DNA from: Quillaja saponaria
Taxonomy: Eukaryota > Streptophyta > Magnoliopsida > Fabales > Quillajaceae
Length of the DNA stretch: 64,000 bases
Assembly: GCA_029379385.1 (NCBI GenBank)
Contig: CM055605.1
Location: 11,939,001-12,003,000, forward strand
Direction of reading: 5' to 3'
Shown: in pieces, positions 23,750 to 36,399 of the stretch
How the letters are laid out: each line of letters starts with the position of its first letter
Numbering within the stretch: the first letter of the stretch is position 1
Notes under the pieces: model-generated
Told to the model about the DNA's origin: nothing
The model's database searches: none
Seen by the model: the letters and a program-made list of their open reading frames with translations, nothing else
Translations under genes and position numbers: made by a program

Positions 23750-25229
23750 GATTGAAGTCTCCAATGGAACCTCAATCTTGGAGCGAAAATGAAGGAACTG
23801 TTAACGTCCAAGGGCTTTGGGGAGAATGTCAGCCAATTGATTATTTGAATTGACATGATGAACAAGAAGAGACCCGTTGACAATGCAGTGCCACGTAAAG
23901 TAATAGTCTAAGGCAATTTGTGTTTATCCGAGAGTGAAATACTAGATTAGCATGGAGATATGTAACACCAGCGTTATCACAAAACAATGTTGGAGATTTT
24001 TTAAGGCTAATCCCAAGTTCATGAAGGAGGTTTATAACCCATAGAATTTGCACAGTGGAGTTGGCGGTGGCTTTGTACTCAACTTCAGAGTATGAGCAAG
24101 ATATTAAATTTTGGTGAGATGATTTCTAAGAGATGGCATTTGGATCTTAGATAAAGTATGTAACCAGTAGTAGAGCGACCATTGTCACGATCACCTCTAA
24201 TCAGAATCGCTGAAAGCTTGAAGGTTGAGAGAGGTACCTCGGCGAAGATAGAGACCATGATGAATGGTGACCTTGAGACACCGAAGAACACATTTGAGTG
24301 TTGTCCAATGTAGTTTAGTGAGGGAGTGAATTAACTGAGATAAACGATTTATTGCAAAGCTCATATCTAGCAGAGTAAGGGAAAGATACATGGCACCTAC
24401 TAATTTTTGGTAGGGTGCTAGATCAACATGTGAGGAGCCATCATAGAGGCTAAGGGCTGTGGTGGTACACATTAGGGTATTATTTCCTTAGCTCCTATCA
24501 TAGAAAAATTATTTAGCACGTCAGTGATGTGCCTGTTTTGAGAGAGAAAAATACCATTGGCTGTGGGAATGACTTCCATACCAAGAAAATGATGAAGAAG
24601 TCCAAGATCTTTGAGAGAAAAATGGTGACCGAGCTGATGAACAAAGGCTTCCAAAAATGAGGAATTGTTCCCAGTTAAAATGATATCATCCACATTAACA
24701 AGAAAATGAGCAATGATGGTACCCTTGTTATATATAAATAAATATGCATCTGCAACTGAGTTGATGAAACCAGATTGAAGTAGATAGCTTTTGAGTTCTT
24801 GGTACTAGGCACGTGGTGCTTGCTTGAGGCCATAGCTTACGGAGTTTACATTCATAGTAGTGAGGCAAGGTGGAGTGGACAAAGCCCAGAGGGTTACACC
24901 AAATAGACATCATTATTAAGCGTGCCATACAAGAAAGGCACTGTTGATGTTAAGTTGGTGGAGAGGCCAGCCTTTAAAGAGTGCAAGGCAGAGAAGTACT
25001 CGAATGGTTGTTAGCTTTGTTACAAGGCCAAAGGTTTTTGCATAGTCAAGGCCAGGTCTTTGGTAAAAGCCTTTTGCCACAAGACGAGCCTTGTATTTGG
25101 CGATGGTACTATCGGGGTTTCTTTTGATGTGAAAAACCCATTGGCAACTGACAATATTGTGATTTGATTTGGGTACAAGATCCTATGTCCCATTGCATAG
25201 GAAAGCATTAAAATTTTCAAACATGGCAA
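23750..25229 (-). pseudogene. Copia reverse transcriptase / RNase H fragment
   Basis: Minus-strand pieces include PNTRLVLWQKAF(TKDLAL) (start of RT), [14 protein letters not shown] (the YVDD active-site box with Tyr replaced by Asn in this reading), [38 protein letters not shown], and RNase H pieces such as [11 protein letters not shown]. Several frames and stops are needed, so no enzyme can be made. Confidence 0.75.
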
Positions 25230-25999
25230 TGCGCCAATGGGATCATCTGTTGCTTAAGAGAGACATATGAGTTTAATGGTGGTAGGCATAGGATGGGTGG
25301 TGGTATTATTGATGTACATGGAATTGCAGTACTTGGGGTTGGGCAGTCGAGACTGAGGTGAGTGAATTGGTAAAGCAGATGAAGGATCCGAAAGGTAAGA
25401 AGAATGTATAGGTGTGGATGTGGGAGATAGGTTTTTGGTAGATGGGTTAGTGGGAGATGTGTTTGATGTGGTCACTGTTTATGATTGGAAGGAAATAGTG
25501 TTTGGGTTGGACACGGCTTGTGTGGGTGACTTAGATAGGATAGGTGGTGGTGGGTTATTATTTGGTAGAATAATATTTGTAGGAAGAAGTATAGGTTGAT
25601 CAGGTGACTTGGTGGGATTAATGACTGTATGAATTGGAGTTGTTTGCAGAGGAACCACTTCTTGCGAAGCTGGCACATGATGGTAATTGGGATTTTGCAT
25701 GGGAAATTCATGTTCAACAAATTTAACATACAGCGAGATATAATTTTTTTAGTGTTTAGGTCAAGGCATTTATAGGCAGATTGGGTAGTGGAGTATCCTA
25801 GAAAAATACATGGAATAACGCAAGGTTGTAATTTAGAAGTGGTGTATAGGCGGAGCCATGGATAGCGAAGACAACCAAAATTTTTGAGACGATTGTAGTT
25901 GGGAGTGCAATGAAAAAGCATTTCAAATGGGGATTTAAAATTAAGGACAACAGTGGGGAGGCGATTTATAAGATAAACAGATGTTTGAAATGAATAAGG

Positions 26000-26720
26000 C
26001 TAATATAAAGGTGAATAGGATGTTGTTTGTAGAAAAGCTTTGCCTGTCTCAACAATATGACCATGACGGCGTTCGGCTGTTCCATTGTGCTCGGGAGTGT
26101 GTACGGGAGTGGTGAAGTAGGATATTTCGTTGATATTAACAATGGGTGTGAAAGATGCATACCCACCACAATTATCAGAATAAATATAGATTAGAGGTAA
26201 TTGAAAAAATGTTTCGACAAATTTTTTGAATTGGGGAAAAAGAATACTAACATCAAATTTTCTTTTTCTCATGGATATAGCCAAATATATTTTGTATAGT
26301 GGTCTACAAAAATCAAATAGTAGCGAAAATGTTCAAAAGATAATTCAGTTGGTCCTCAAACATCAGAGTAAATTAATTGCAATAGTTTTGAACTTGTTAA
26401 AGAATTTGTAGTAAAAGGAAGCTTATGACTTTTATTACAATTGCAGTAAGAACATGATGCTTGGAAAGAAAACGAGTGGTTAACTTGGTGGACTTTAGAA
26501 CTGTGTGAAGCACTTGTGCAGATGGGTGACCAAGATGCTTATGTCGATGCCAATCATCTAGGTGGGATGCATAAATGGATTGAATTTGGGGGGTGGGTGA
26601 GCGCGGAATGCAATAAACATTATTTTTGTTCTTCCCACGAAGAAATGGCGCTCTCGTGAGTGGATCCTTTACCAAAAAATAGAGACTAAAAAATTCAAGG
26701 AGACATTGTTTGAGTGACAA
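26000..26720 (-). pseudogene. Copia integrase fragment
   Basis: Minus-strand pieces: DDWHRHKHLGHPSAQVLHTV (GAG-pre-integrase, H-x3-H part of the zinc motif), YSDNCGGY (the second catalytic Asp) and TTPVHTPEHNGTAERRHGHI (Asn-Gly-x-x-Glu with the third catalytic residue). Split over two frames, so decayed. Confidence 0.75.
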
Positions 26721-27150
26721 AACTTAGCAACATATATAAGATTTTGATTAATTGAAGGGACATACAAAACATTATTTAAGGTAAAGGATATGTAAGGAGT
26801 GCATAGTTTTGTATTGCCAATGTGTGACATTTGCAAACCTATACCATCACTGATATGTATCAAGACCTCCATAGTCCGAATATGTGTGAAGATTAAGAAT
26901 AGAGGTGGCATGATGCAAGGCTCCAGTATCAAATAGCCACGAAGGGGAAGGAGGACGATGAGTAGTAGTCATATTTGTAACATGTGGAGAAATGGATGGA
27001 TGGTTGTACTGAATTGGGGGTTTACACGTCATTTTCACGAAGAAATCATGCTAGTTTGCGACACTCATTTGTATTATGACGAGGGCTTTCATAGAAGTTA
27101 CAAAAGGAGGAGGACCGAGAATTGTTGGCACGAGTGGAGAGTTGTTGATT

Positions 27151-27842
27151 TTACCATATAGTGCGACTATTAGAGTAGTTGTTTGTATGACCAGTGGAGG
27201 AGTTGGTACCATGATCAAAGGACATGTTGCCATGGTTATTTGCTGAGCGAGAGGAGAAACGATTTTGGTAATGAACATAGTTGGGCATGGCAATTTGGAC
27301 ACGAGAGGTGGCATCTTCCTTTTTGTCTTCCTTCTTGAGGTGGATCTCATAGTCACCTAGTTTATCATAGATTTCATCAAAGGTGATGGGTATATCACGA
27401 ACAAGGATAGCTTGAGCAATCTTTTTGAATTCAAAATCGAGTCTAGCAAGTATGTGGAGAATCAAATTATCCTCAGATATACGGTTATTAACAAGAGAAA
27501 GGCCATCGACAATGGCTCGCATGTCTCGAAGGTATTCCAGAATGGATTGAGATCCACGAGGATTGTTAAGAAGACGTTCTTTAAGTGACATCACACGCAA
27601 GGGAGAGTTGTTCTTGAAGAGGGTAATGAGCCATTCTCATGCTTCCTGGGAGGAGGAAATGGTGGAGATATGAGGTTGAATAGTGTTAATATAGCTGCCA
27701 AGCATAGCATTAAGACTGAGCTAATCTTGGCAGTGCCATAGGGTGTAGTCTGGATTAGTGATGTTTTCGGTCGTAGTTGTTGGGTTAGCAATGATTTTGG
27801 TTGCAGTTGAATGTGAACCATCAATAAAACTGAGTAGATCAT
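27151..27842 (-). pseudogene. Copia gag fragment (UBN2 domain)
   Basis: Minus-strand frame containing [40 protein letters not shown] and [20 protein letters not shown], the typical Copia gag core. N-terminal part (27591-27842) is in a different frame, so it is frameshifted. It lies immediately downstream of the primer-binding site, as expected. Confidence 0.75.
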
Positions 27843-28196
27843 GGCTAATGAGTGCAGAGTATAGTTGGTCCTTCACATAGTGAAGTTGGTGTGAGTGAGT
27901 TTAGTAGAAAGGTGAGATGGAGCATTGAAAGGTATGATGGCATTTGCCATGGATCTTGGCTCTGATACCATAAAAAGAAAGGTAGTTTGTGAGTTTTGGA
28001 GAATGTAATTTTCCATTATATTCATCATCAGTTAGTTTACGTAGTATATATATGGATGAATGTACATAAGAGGTAAGAAGGAGAAAGATAAGTGTGGAGA
28101 CTGTTACAAGTTGTTACAACTATTTACTTATTTGAATGTTCCTATGGATAGTGTCCCTTATCATAAGGAGTCTTGTGCATGGTTGCTGATACTTTC

Positions 28197-28950
28197 CTTC
28201 TCTCGGAGTAAGGAATGAATTTTTTTTTTAGGCATTCAATTTTCATGTGTCATGGTCGTTTGCACTTGAAACAAACACGAACCTCTTTAGTTTCTTTGTA
28301 TTCTTTGGGAAGTTGTTTGAATGTTATTTCTTTAGAAATCTGTTGAATTTTTTGATGAGTACAAAAACTTCATTGTCTTCATCAACAATATCCTCTAATA
28401 AAATTGAGTCTTTTTTAGATGCTTTGAATGCTATAGTTTCATTCTTCTGAAGCTTTCTTTTGGCTTATTCTTCATGTCTTTCTTGCATCTCACAGGTTAC
28501 CAAGGAATCTAGCAACTCATCTAAAGTATGGATTTCTAGATTCTTTACTTGGAAGACCTTTTAGCTTTCCAGCTTTTAGGTAGACATCCAAGGATTTTGA
28601 CAATTATTTCTTCATTTGAGTATGTCTTTTCCAGTCCTTTAGGACATTGATGATATTTGTAAACTTGAAAAATAATTTCAAAAATAGTTTCATCATATGC
28701 CATTTTAAAACTCTCATAGTCATGAACAAACATATTCACTTTTGTTTTCTTGATTTGTGTTGTTCCTTCATGTGCATATTTAACTTGTGTATAATTTCAT
28801 AAGCTAATTCATAGTTAGAACAACGATTAAATTCATTCGCATCAAGGGCACACATTAAGAGATTCATTGCTTGAATGTTTAGTTCAGCATTTACACCTTT
28901 CTTTAGGAATAAGTGTTCCTTTGTTATTTTTTTATTCGAAGGATACAATC
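28197..28950 (-). pseudogene. Copia gag fragment (Sirevirus-like) with zinc knuckle
   Basis: Minus-strand reading in two frames: NAELNIQAMNLLMCALDANE ... YELAYEIIHKLN, then MNMFVHDYESFKMAYDETIF and GKTYSNEE-like EKTYSNEEIIVKILGCLP, the UBN2/gag signature of Copia elements. Near 28230-28270 a zinc knuckle reads CFKCKRP-stop-HMKIEC (C-x2-C-x4-H-x4-C with one stop codon). The rest of gag lies beyond the Copia insertion at 23535-28191. Confidence 0.7.
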
Positions 28951-29156
28951 AATGATAATTGCATCCCAAACATCAAAGTCTATAGTTTGAACTAAAATAC
29001 CTATTTGTTTCTTCCAATACCCAAAATTTTAGTCATTAAATAGAGGGGGTCAGGTAGAGGATTGACCCTTACCAAGAGTGATGGCTAGAGCTTGCCACTA
29101 AAAAGATCTTTACACAAATTTTGATAAAACAAAACTAATAAAAACAACAGTAACCT

Positions 29157-29168
29157 ACTATGATACCA
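29157..29168 (-). other. Primer-binding site of the Sirevirus-like element
   Basis: Minus strand TGGTATCA, complementary to the 3' end of initiator Met-tRNA, lies 2 nt from the LTR start (TGTTGGTC at 29171 on the plus strand). It fixes the element's orientation as minus. Confidence 0.65.
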
Positions 29169-29170
29169 AT

Positions 29171-30271
29171 TGTTGGTCTAGATAGGAAAACTAGAATGGG
29201 AGTGAATAGGTTGATATATTAAAAATGCTCTGTTTAATTTTTTTTTTTTTTTTTCTTTTTGAAAAGAGATTTGTTAAGTGCAGCAGAATAACAAAAAGCA
29301 ATAAAGAAAGCAAAGCCGAGACAAATGCCTCTTATAGTGGTTTACCAGAAATTTAGTTATTCCACTTCTCAAGATAACCCTTGAGTGTTTCACTGCCATT
29401 TATCTTTCTCACTTAGGGAATCAACTACCTTTTACAACTAATTGAACTTACAAGTATTAATCACTCTCATCCGTTTCATAGAACACACAAATTATCCAAC
29501 TTGTATTTTCTTCCCAAGGAAGAACATAATACAAAGTGTTTAAAATCGAAGATGCATGAGTTTCGTAGCTTGTTGCATTCTTCTCTTGAACTCTTCAAGC
29601 TTTATAAGTCATACTACTTAAAAAGCTGTTTCTCAATCGCATTATAAAGTTGTTGTTGAAAGTAGGCATATTGAGATTTGTTCATTGAATGACTACAGAT
29701 GAATTTCAATTTTGTATAAATATGGACTATTGTTAATGCTTTGCCTGCTTGCTTTTACTCAAAACTTTTGTGATGTAGACTCGTGTGTCAGTTGAACTTT
29801 ACTCAAATAGGAGAGTAGATATAGAGATGACGTTGAGGAGGTACAAACATTGAGTTTTGATGGAGTCTGATAATGCATTTGCATAGTGAGAATGATTAGC
29901 TACTTCGCTTAAATGATTAGAAGAATTTTGATAAGCAAAATTTCAACTACTAATCCTTGCTTTCAACAGTTTCTCTGAATTAATGAAACAGTGCGCATCA
30001 CTTATGTAGTAAGACAGCATTCTAGTAGTTAATGCATCAGACTTTATCTCAGCATTTAGGTCGAGCATCTACATATAATCATTTCAGTTTCTTCAGTTGT
30101 TCTTCAATACTAGCAGATCAACTTATTTTCTTTTCAGCACTTGGACAACCATCAATTACTGAAAGGCGAATATTGATTTAGTTGACCTTTCGCTTTCATC
30201 ATGGCAGAAGTGACACTTACATTAACTAAGAGATTGGTGGTTACGTTTGTTTCTTTCTTTTCATATTTGCA
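29171..30271 (-). repeat. Probable 5' LTR of the Sirevirus-like element
   Basis: Plus-strand sequence from TGTTGGTCTAGATAGG to TTTTCATATTTGCA (TG...CA), about 1.1 kb, starting directly at the primer-binding site. The outer end is inferred from the CA and from the start of Mutator-like coding sequence just beyond; no second LTR copy is available to confirm it. Confidence 0.5.
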
Positions 30272-30279
30272 GGCTTAAT

Positions 30280-33200
30280 AATAGCTTTTGATAGAACAAG
30301 TTATTGCATTATGGCATTCTTTCTTGCATTTAGTACACTTAATGACTTGGCATGTCTTCCTCATTCTATATGGATAATTTCTTGGTTTATCTATAGTTTT
30401 TTTTTTTTTTTGGTCTTCTAGGATGTCTTTTCACACGAGGTGGTTCTATACCTTTCATGTTTGTTCTCACTCTTTAACCCTCATCTGGAACATGGAATAT
30501 AATTGGCTTCTATTCCTTTAAGTACACTTATTTAATATACTAAGCATCCACACAAGATTCAAGTTCATCCCCATGTTGCTAAATGACTAAAATAGCATGG
30601 GCACATGAGATCCTATTCAAATCTCATTTTCTATACCCATAAGTCCTCGCACTGACATTAACCACATATTTTTCCTTAACATGAAACCTCAAAGTAACCA
30701 TCACTAGCATATGTAGACATGCATTCAAATCAATCTCAATTGGCATTTTTCAGCTTCACTTGGATCTGAGGACAAATTGATCCTTGATAACCTTTCATAC
30801 CATCCTTTTTAGTTGATATATATTCATTAGTCTTATCCTAATCATTTCCATCATGGTCACCAAAGGCTTGTCTCTTGTTTCAAGAATGTATGTATTGAAG
30901 GTCTCATTTAGAATATTACCGCAAGTCACATTTAGATCTTGCAGAGGACTAGGCTCTAGATCACATTCTTGGATATATCATTTTCAAATAATTGTATGCT
31001 TCAACATCCATGATCTTTAGTTCATCCATTACACTATTAAAATTCATTTCATGTTGTCATGGCTTCCTTATAACTTATTTTTTAATACTTATCCTTTATG
31101 TCCAGCATCTCTGAAGTTAGCATATAAATGGCTAACACATATCATATGATCTACATTTATAAGAACTTGCTAAAACACTGGAAGTAATCCCTGTAACAAA
31201 TTCAAATCAAAACACACACTTATAACAATTTGAAAATAATAAAAATTACTTAAGACAACATAAGTAGTTATAAATTATTACATTTTCCTATCAAAAATAA
31301 ATGTCCATTCATATTCCTTAATTGTTTCAATGTTTGAAATTAAGGTTTCAAGAAACCAAGTTCATGTTTCTTTATTCTCAATCTTAACAGTTGCAATGGC
31401 AATTGGATACAAGTTGTAACTAACATCCCTTCCAATATCATATAAAAGATGGCCTACAAATGGACTTTTTAGATAACAACCATCCAAACCTATGAACCTT
31501 CTACAACTTTCTATAAGTCTCTTTTTCATAGCTCGAAGTGATACGTAAAATCTTTGAAAATGGTCGGGTTTTGAGGAATGGATCTTTTAACTAACAACTT
31601 GACACAACTTCCTTTATTACATGTCTTCAGGGTCTCACAGTAGTCCCATATCTATTTACATTGTTCTTTATACTTCCCAAAATTAATTTTTATTGCTTTT
31701 GATTTTACTCTAAATGCTTACCACACTGTAACATCACAATTAAGGTTGCTTGTGATTTCACTCATGAATTTTGCAACTTCCCACTTAGGGTTCTTTCTTA
31801 GTTGTTCTAGATATTTCTTTTGCCAAGTAAGTTGAAGTAACCCGGCTATTTTTGTGTACCCTTGTAGATGGATGATTTGGGTTTTCCTAATTTGAAATGT
31901 AACTTTAGTTGGCAATGTGATGCCATAGATTCTCCACCTACACTTTTCTTTGCATTAAAAAATAATCCTATCACCATCATTTTAACCGTATCAACATCCT
32001 TCCTCCTTACCAATACTATACTATATAACTACTTCTTTGAAGTTCATAACATTAGTGAACTTTTTGACCTTGTGTGAACACTACGCTGCCCATGTTCCTA
32101 TTTGCTTTGAACTCATCAAATTTATCTTTCAAAGGGTTATAGTTTTCATGACATGAGCTAACTCTTTGATAGTCTAACTCATCATTCTTAACATAGTCAA
32201 AAACTATATCATCATTCAAAAAATTGCTAGATATTGTATCTCGATTAGTTCTCTCTTTCAGCTTGGTTTTTTTATTTTTTATTTCTATCCTCCTTTAACA
32301 AGCACATTAAAGATTTCATGTTCACTAGTCAATCTCTCCTTCCAAAATGTTTCATTGGCTAAAAGAGAGAAAGAAAAGTCAGTGACGACAATCACTATCA
32401 TAGTCACCCATGTCATGATCTTCAATTATTCCTTCATCTTCGAGTTGGCCAATTTTATGTATTCAATGCTCATAAATATAGTCACCTTCATCTACACCAT
32501 TTAAGTCTCCATTACTTTAAGTGCTAGTTTGGTATACAGGAATAGTCATTCTATTACATGCATGATTTCATGGAATGAGCATTCATTTATTTGATATATT
32601 TTTAGCCTCAGATACTCATTCCATTTTGACTATTTTATTCCATTAAAGTAGGAATCCTCAAACCTACCTAAGGGGTAAGATTGCTCATTTCTATTTTTAT
32701 AGAATCAGTTTAGTTTAGTTAAATGACAAAAAAATTATTTTATCACATAAAATAAAAAGTTGAATATTAATAAAATAACAATATATAAATAAATAAAATA
32801 TATTTATTATTTAATTTAGATAAATGAAAAAAATACCCTTCATATCACATTAAATAATATATAAAAAAAATTTGTATATAAAAATAAAAATAAATCAATT
32901 TATTTTAGTCAAATGACAAAAATACCTTCCATATCATAGTAAATAATATAAATATAAATAAATAGTTAATGGTAAACAAATAAATTAGTTAAGAAATTTT
33001 TTATAAATAATAAAATAAATATATTAAAAATAAAATAAATATAAGTAATATAATAATTAATTAAGTAATTAATTAATAATAAATAATACAATTTTTTTAA
33101 AAAAATTTAAGAAATATATATATTTAATAAATTATGTTACATTTTTATTACTTTATCTACTGAGAGATATTTTTATCATTTTAGTATAACTTTTATATTA

Positions 33201-33780
33201 TTCAATGTCTAAAGATTGCATAAAAAATAAATAAATAGAATGGAATAATTATTACCCATCGACCCTACCAAACAATAGAATGAAATGATCATTCTATTCT
33301 CATTCCTATTCCCTTTCCCATTCCAATTCCATAAAAATCATTCTTGCGTACCAAACTAGCCCTAATAGTCATCTTCACCCATTTAGACATCTTCAATTTC
33401 TACTTCATACATTTCTTCATTTAAGCAAGGAGACTATGTATTCCTAACCTCATTTACATAAAGAGGTATTACCACATCGTATGTGTAAACCTCATATAGA
33501 TCCAACATAAAATTCATGTCACTATAAGATAAAATTACATTAATAACAAGACATAAGTAATATATATAATACCCTTATGTGTATTCATAGTTCCTTAACA
33601 TTTTAGTAAGTTGTGAGAAATCCACCATTGAATAAGGCATTGGTGCAAGTATAACCACAATACCCTATATATACTCAGCAGGTGGTTCCTTAACTAGTTT
33701 GTCCTCACAATGTAACTCAATAACAACATCTATACAATGGTTATATCTACGCACATTATTCATGAAAATAAAAAGTTAGA
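30280..33780 (-). pseudogene. Mutator-like element (MULE) transposase remnant
   Basis: Read leftwards on the minus strand: N-terminal acidic part and ELHCEDKLVKEPPAEYI (about 33620-33740, like the family's 'GG-F-V-x-P-x-x-Y' block); DNA-binding region KYLEQLRKNPKWEVAKFMSE (about 31760-31830); transposase core FIGLDGCYLKSPFVGHLLYD and KIENKETWTWFLETL (31300-31500, with the first catalytic Asp in LDG); SWIM-type CxH region (DLNRISCAHAI, about 30600-30640); and a CCHC knuckle CTKCKKECHNAITC (30300-30345). Frequent stops and a 0.84-kb MITE insertion make it a pseudogene. Terminal inverted repeats were not found. Confidence 0.75.
32521..33362. mobile_element. Tourist-like (PIF/Harbinger) MITE
   Basis: 842 bp with imperfect inverted ends: left GTGCTAGTTTGGTATACAGG, reverse complement of the right end GGGCTAGTTTGGTACGCAAG. 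It is flanked by the trinucleotide TAA on both sides (32518-32520, 33363-33365), the target preference of PIF/Harbinger elements. Near both ends are GGAATG/CATTCC-rich subterminal motifs and the centre is AT-rich. It lies within the Mutator-like remnant. Confidence 0.8.
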
Positions 33781-35418
33781 TTATTTCAAATTTTCATGAG
33801 TATATAATGCATCAACTGATGTTTTGAAAAATAAATAATAAATGCATCAATTATAGGACCACCAACATAAAAAAAAAAAAAAGGGATTTAAATATCATTA
33901 TAATTTGAAGTTAAATAAGGAAATTTTAGTTGAATTTTCATGTTATGAAAAACAAATTTATGTGAGTGACAAATATCAAATATATCTAAATTAAGAAAAT
34001 ATACCTGAAAACATGCTAATAATTAAACCACTTATAAACTGCAACATCTTTGTCCATAAAACTTTCGTCAGTGTCATTTTAGTTCAAAAGCTTGAATACT
34101 TGCATCTAAGCTAGCTAACTAGACCAAATCACATATCGAAGATAACAAAAGTATGACATTAACCTTCAATAAGATAAATTGAAAAATAAAATTTCAATTA
34201 AACAACAAATATCAAACTAGCAATAGGCCACGTCCTTATCCTTTACATTAAAACTAATAGTAACAAACAAGTAAGAACTCACCCATAAGATCAAAGCAAA
34301 TAAAGTTTATTCAATAGAAATCGTTATAGACATAAGCATCAAACCAGTAAGGAAGAAAAGCGAGGTTAATTTCTTAGGCTAATTTGTAACAGGCAGATTA
34401 AAAAAAAAAAGGGTAATCAATTACATACATTAAAAGTTCAAAAATTAACTAATCTTAAAAAGGATCGTTAAAAAATAGTCTTGTGTTTTCAAAATTCTCA
34501 CATAGATAAATTTAATGATCAATATGAAAATTCAATATTTTTGCAATAAATAACATGTTTGTGGACGTCAGGAATAAACATATCTGATAATGGGTCCTGA
34601 AACTTCCTTTCTTCTACCATCATATGCTTTGAGGAACTCATTAAATATGATTTTTGCACTCCTCTGAGAGAAAATTTACAGATTTCATTCAATTTATTGA
34701 TAAGATTAAAGAACTCAACAATTTTGAATTAAATTTTCTTATTCTTCAAGCCTCCCTACTCTTTTTCTCTTGAAGGTATTGTCAAGGATCCATAATTATA
34801 CTTACAGAAACAAAGAGGGAGAGGTATAAATGTTATAACAAAGACAATGTAGTCTACTTAATTCACAAATATTAGGTTAGAGGTCACATGATGTGCATAT
34901 GTTGTTTGAGCCGTTAGACTTAATGATTAATATGGATGGTTATGAGATATTTACCAAGTGCAACTCAAAGAAGGAGTCTATATGCATAATTTAATAGTTC
35001 ATAGAGGTTATTGCAAAGTGTTTGGTTGTTTATAGAGTAAATTACAATTGACTCTTATCATATACTAAAATTCCATAGACCAACAAAAACTATTGGCAAT
35101 GAGGTAGGTTTAACTATAGTTCTGATATAAACTTAAAACAATAAATATGACACATGACTTTTAAATTAGATAAAAAAAAACTATGTGGACAATAAATTGT
35201 CATATAATAGTTTTCTCCTTTTTCAATTTGTGCGTAGGCTGCAGAGCTCAAGGTGCAAGCACCAGTTGCGAGGCAACAAAAATACATGGAAAATTTAGTA
35301 TTAAGTTGCTAAACTCCTAGCATACTAAAAACCAATATACCGTCCATAATTATCAATACTATATTCCCACAATTTTCCTCACTAATCATAGCTACTCATA
35401 TTTCTGCATAGCCAAATT
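33781..35418. other. AT-rich spacer left of the CACTA element
   Basis: No open frame of note. A block at 34560-34690 has somewhat coding-like composition on the minus strand (reading SAKIIFNEFLKAYDGRRKE) but no family was recognised. Confidence 0.4.
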
Positions 35419-35439
35419 CACTACTAGAAAAAAACAATT

Positions 35440-36060
35440 TAGTGACGGGTTCAATCTGTCACAAATCTGTTGCAAATTGGATTTGCAACGAACTTGTGAT
35501 GGATTTGTGAGAGATTATGTCTATCGTAAATTTCTCGATGCAATTTTGCGACGAAAATAATTCGGTTGTAAATCTGTCGCAAATGTATAGCGACGGGAGT
35601 ATTTCGTCACTATTCCATAGTAAATCATTCGCCAAAAAAATTCAACAAAACTATTGTTAAATTGCGATAATAAATTCTGTCACAAATTTCGTTGCAAATC
35701 CGTCGCAAATTTTATAATGAACAACTTTTAATTCCATAACAAATTCGTTGCAAATCCGTCGCAAATTACGATCATAATTCGGTCACAAATCCGCCATAAT
35801 TTCTTCGCAAAATTCCGTCACAAATCTATAGCAAATCTTTCGCAATCTTAAAACTTAAGAAATTTCAATTTGTCGCAAATGTGTCGCAATTGTAAAACTT
35901 AAGAAATTTTAATCCGTCGCAAAACTATCACAAATCCGTCACAAAATTAAGTTAATTAAGAATTTTATTTCCATCACAAATCCTTTACAAAATATTTTTG
36001 TCACTATTCCATCACAAATTTGTCGCTAATCTGAAAATATAATGTGCATATTCTGTCACA
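35440..36060. repeat. CACTA subterminal repeat array (3' end)
   Basis: More than fifteen imperfect copies of a 10-12 bp motif around TCCGTCGCAAAT and its inverse ATTTGCGACGGA, the arrangement bound by TNPA-type proteins. The same motif family lies near the other end at 45470-45735. Confidence 0.85.
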
Positions 36061-36227
36061 AAATCGTCATTATTATGTCTCTAATTATAACAGTTTTTAA
36101 TATATTTATGCATTTTAATTCATTTTTCCATATTTTTTTACACCTGTTTTGACCATGTAACATCAATAAATTCAGAAACCAAACTATAATGAACACATTC
36201 CATTAACAAAAGAAAATTACATAAATT

Positions 36228-36325
36228 CAACAAAGTTTCAACACATATTCAACAAACTTTCAACATATATTCAACAAACTTTCAACACATATCCAACTAA
36301 CTTTAGACACATTCAACATTTAACA
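36228..36325. repeat. Short tandem repeat, about 23-bp unit, inside the CACTA element
   Basis: Four imperfect copies of a unit like TTCAACACATATTCAACAAAC lie between the subterminal array and the TNPA-like gene. Confidence 0.65.
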
Positions 36326-36399
36326 TATCCAAATATGTAATAAAAGTAAACTTAAAAGATAATAAAACCTTGTCCAAAAACTAAGTAAGAAACTACATA

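Larger units (their letters stand above)
23535..28191 (-). mobile_element. Copia LTR retrotransposon with both LTRs (minus strand)
   Basis: LTRs of about 204-209 bp at 23535-23738 (3') and 27983-28191 (5') are nearly identical over most of their length (GAGTTTTGGAGAATGTAATT; AAGGAGTCTTGTGCATGGTT). Primer-binding site TGGTATCAGAGC (minus) at 27959-27970. A purine tract (minus strand TTGCGGGGGCA) precedes the 3' LTR. Coding order gag, integrase, RT, RNase H identifies Copia. Imperfect 5-bp duplication CTTTA/CTTTC (23532-23536, 28192-28196). It inserted into the gag of the older Sirevirus-like element, restoring a readable gag when removed. Many stops, so not autonomous. Confidence 0.85.
20894..30271 (-). 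mobile_element. Old Sirevirus-like Copia retrotransposon (minus strand), interrupted by two later elements
   Basis: Running leftwards: 5' LTR (29171-30271), primer-binding site (29157-29168), gag (28950-28197), a younger Copia insertion (23535-28191), continuation of gag (about 23531-23486), a TRIM-like insertion (22412-23485), further gag/protease region, then the integrase (about 21345-20896). RT/RNase H and the 3' LTR are missing; the element stops where the plus-strand Copia remnant begins. Gag runs across the Copia insertion: ...PYSERRK on one side, KENEEKTSFRLMASW on the other. Many stops and frameshifts indicate age. Confidence 0.7.

Noticed and set aside
35440..36060. Regular short repeats resembling a CRISPR array or satellite
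   Set aside because: Motifs occur in both orientations with irregular spacing and recur at the other end of the CACTA element; they are subterminal transposase-binding repeats.
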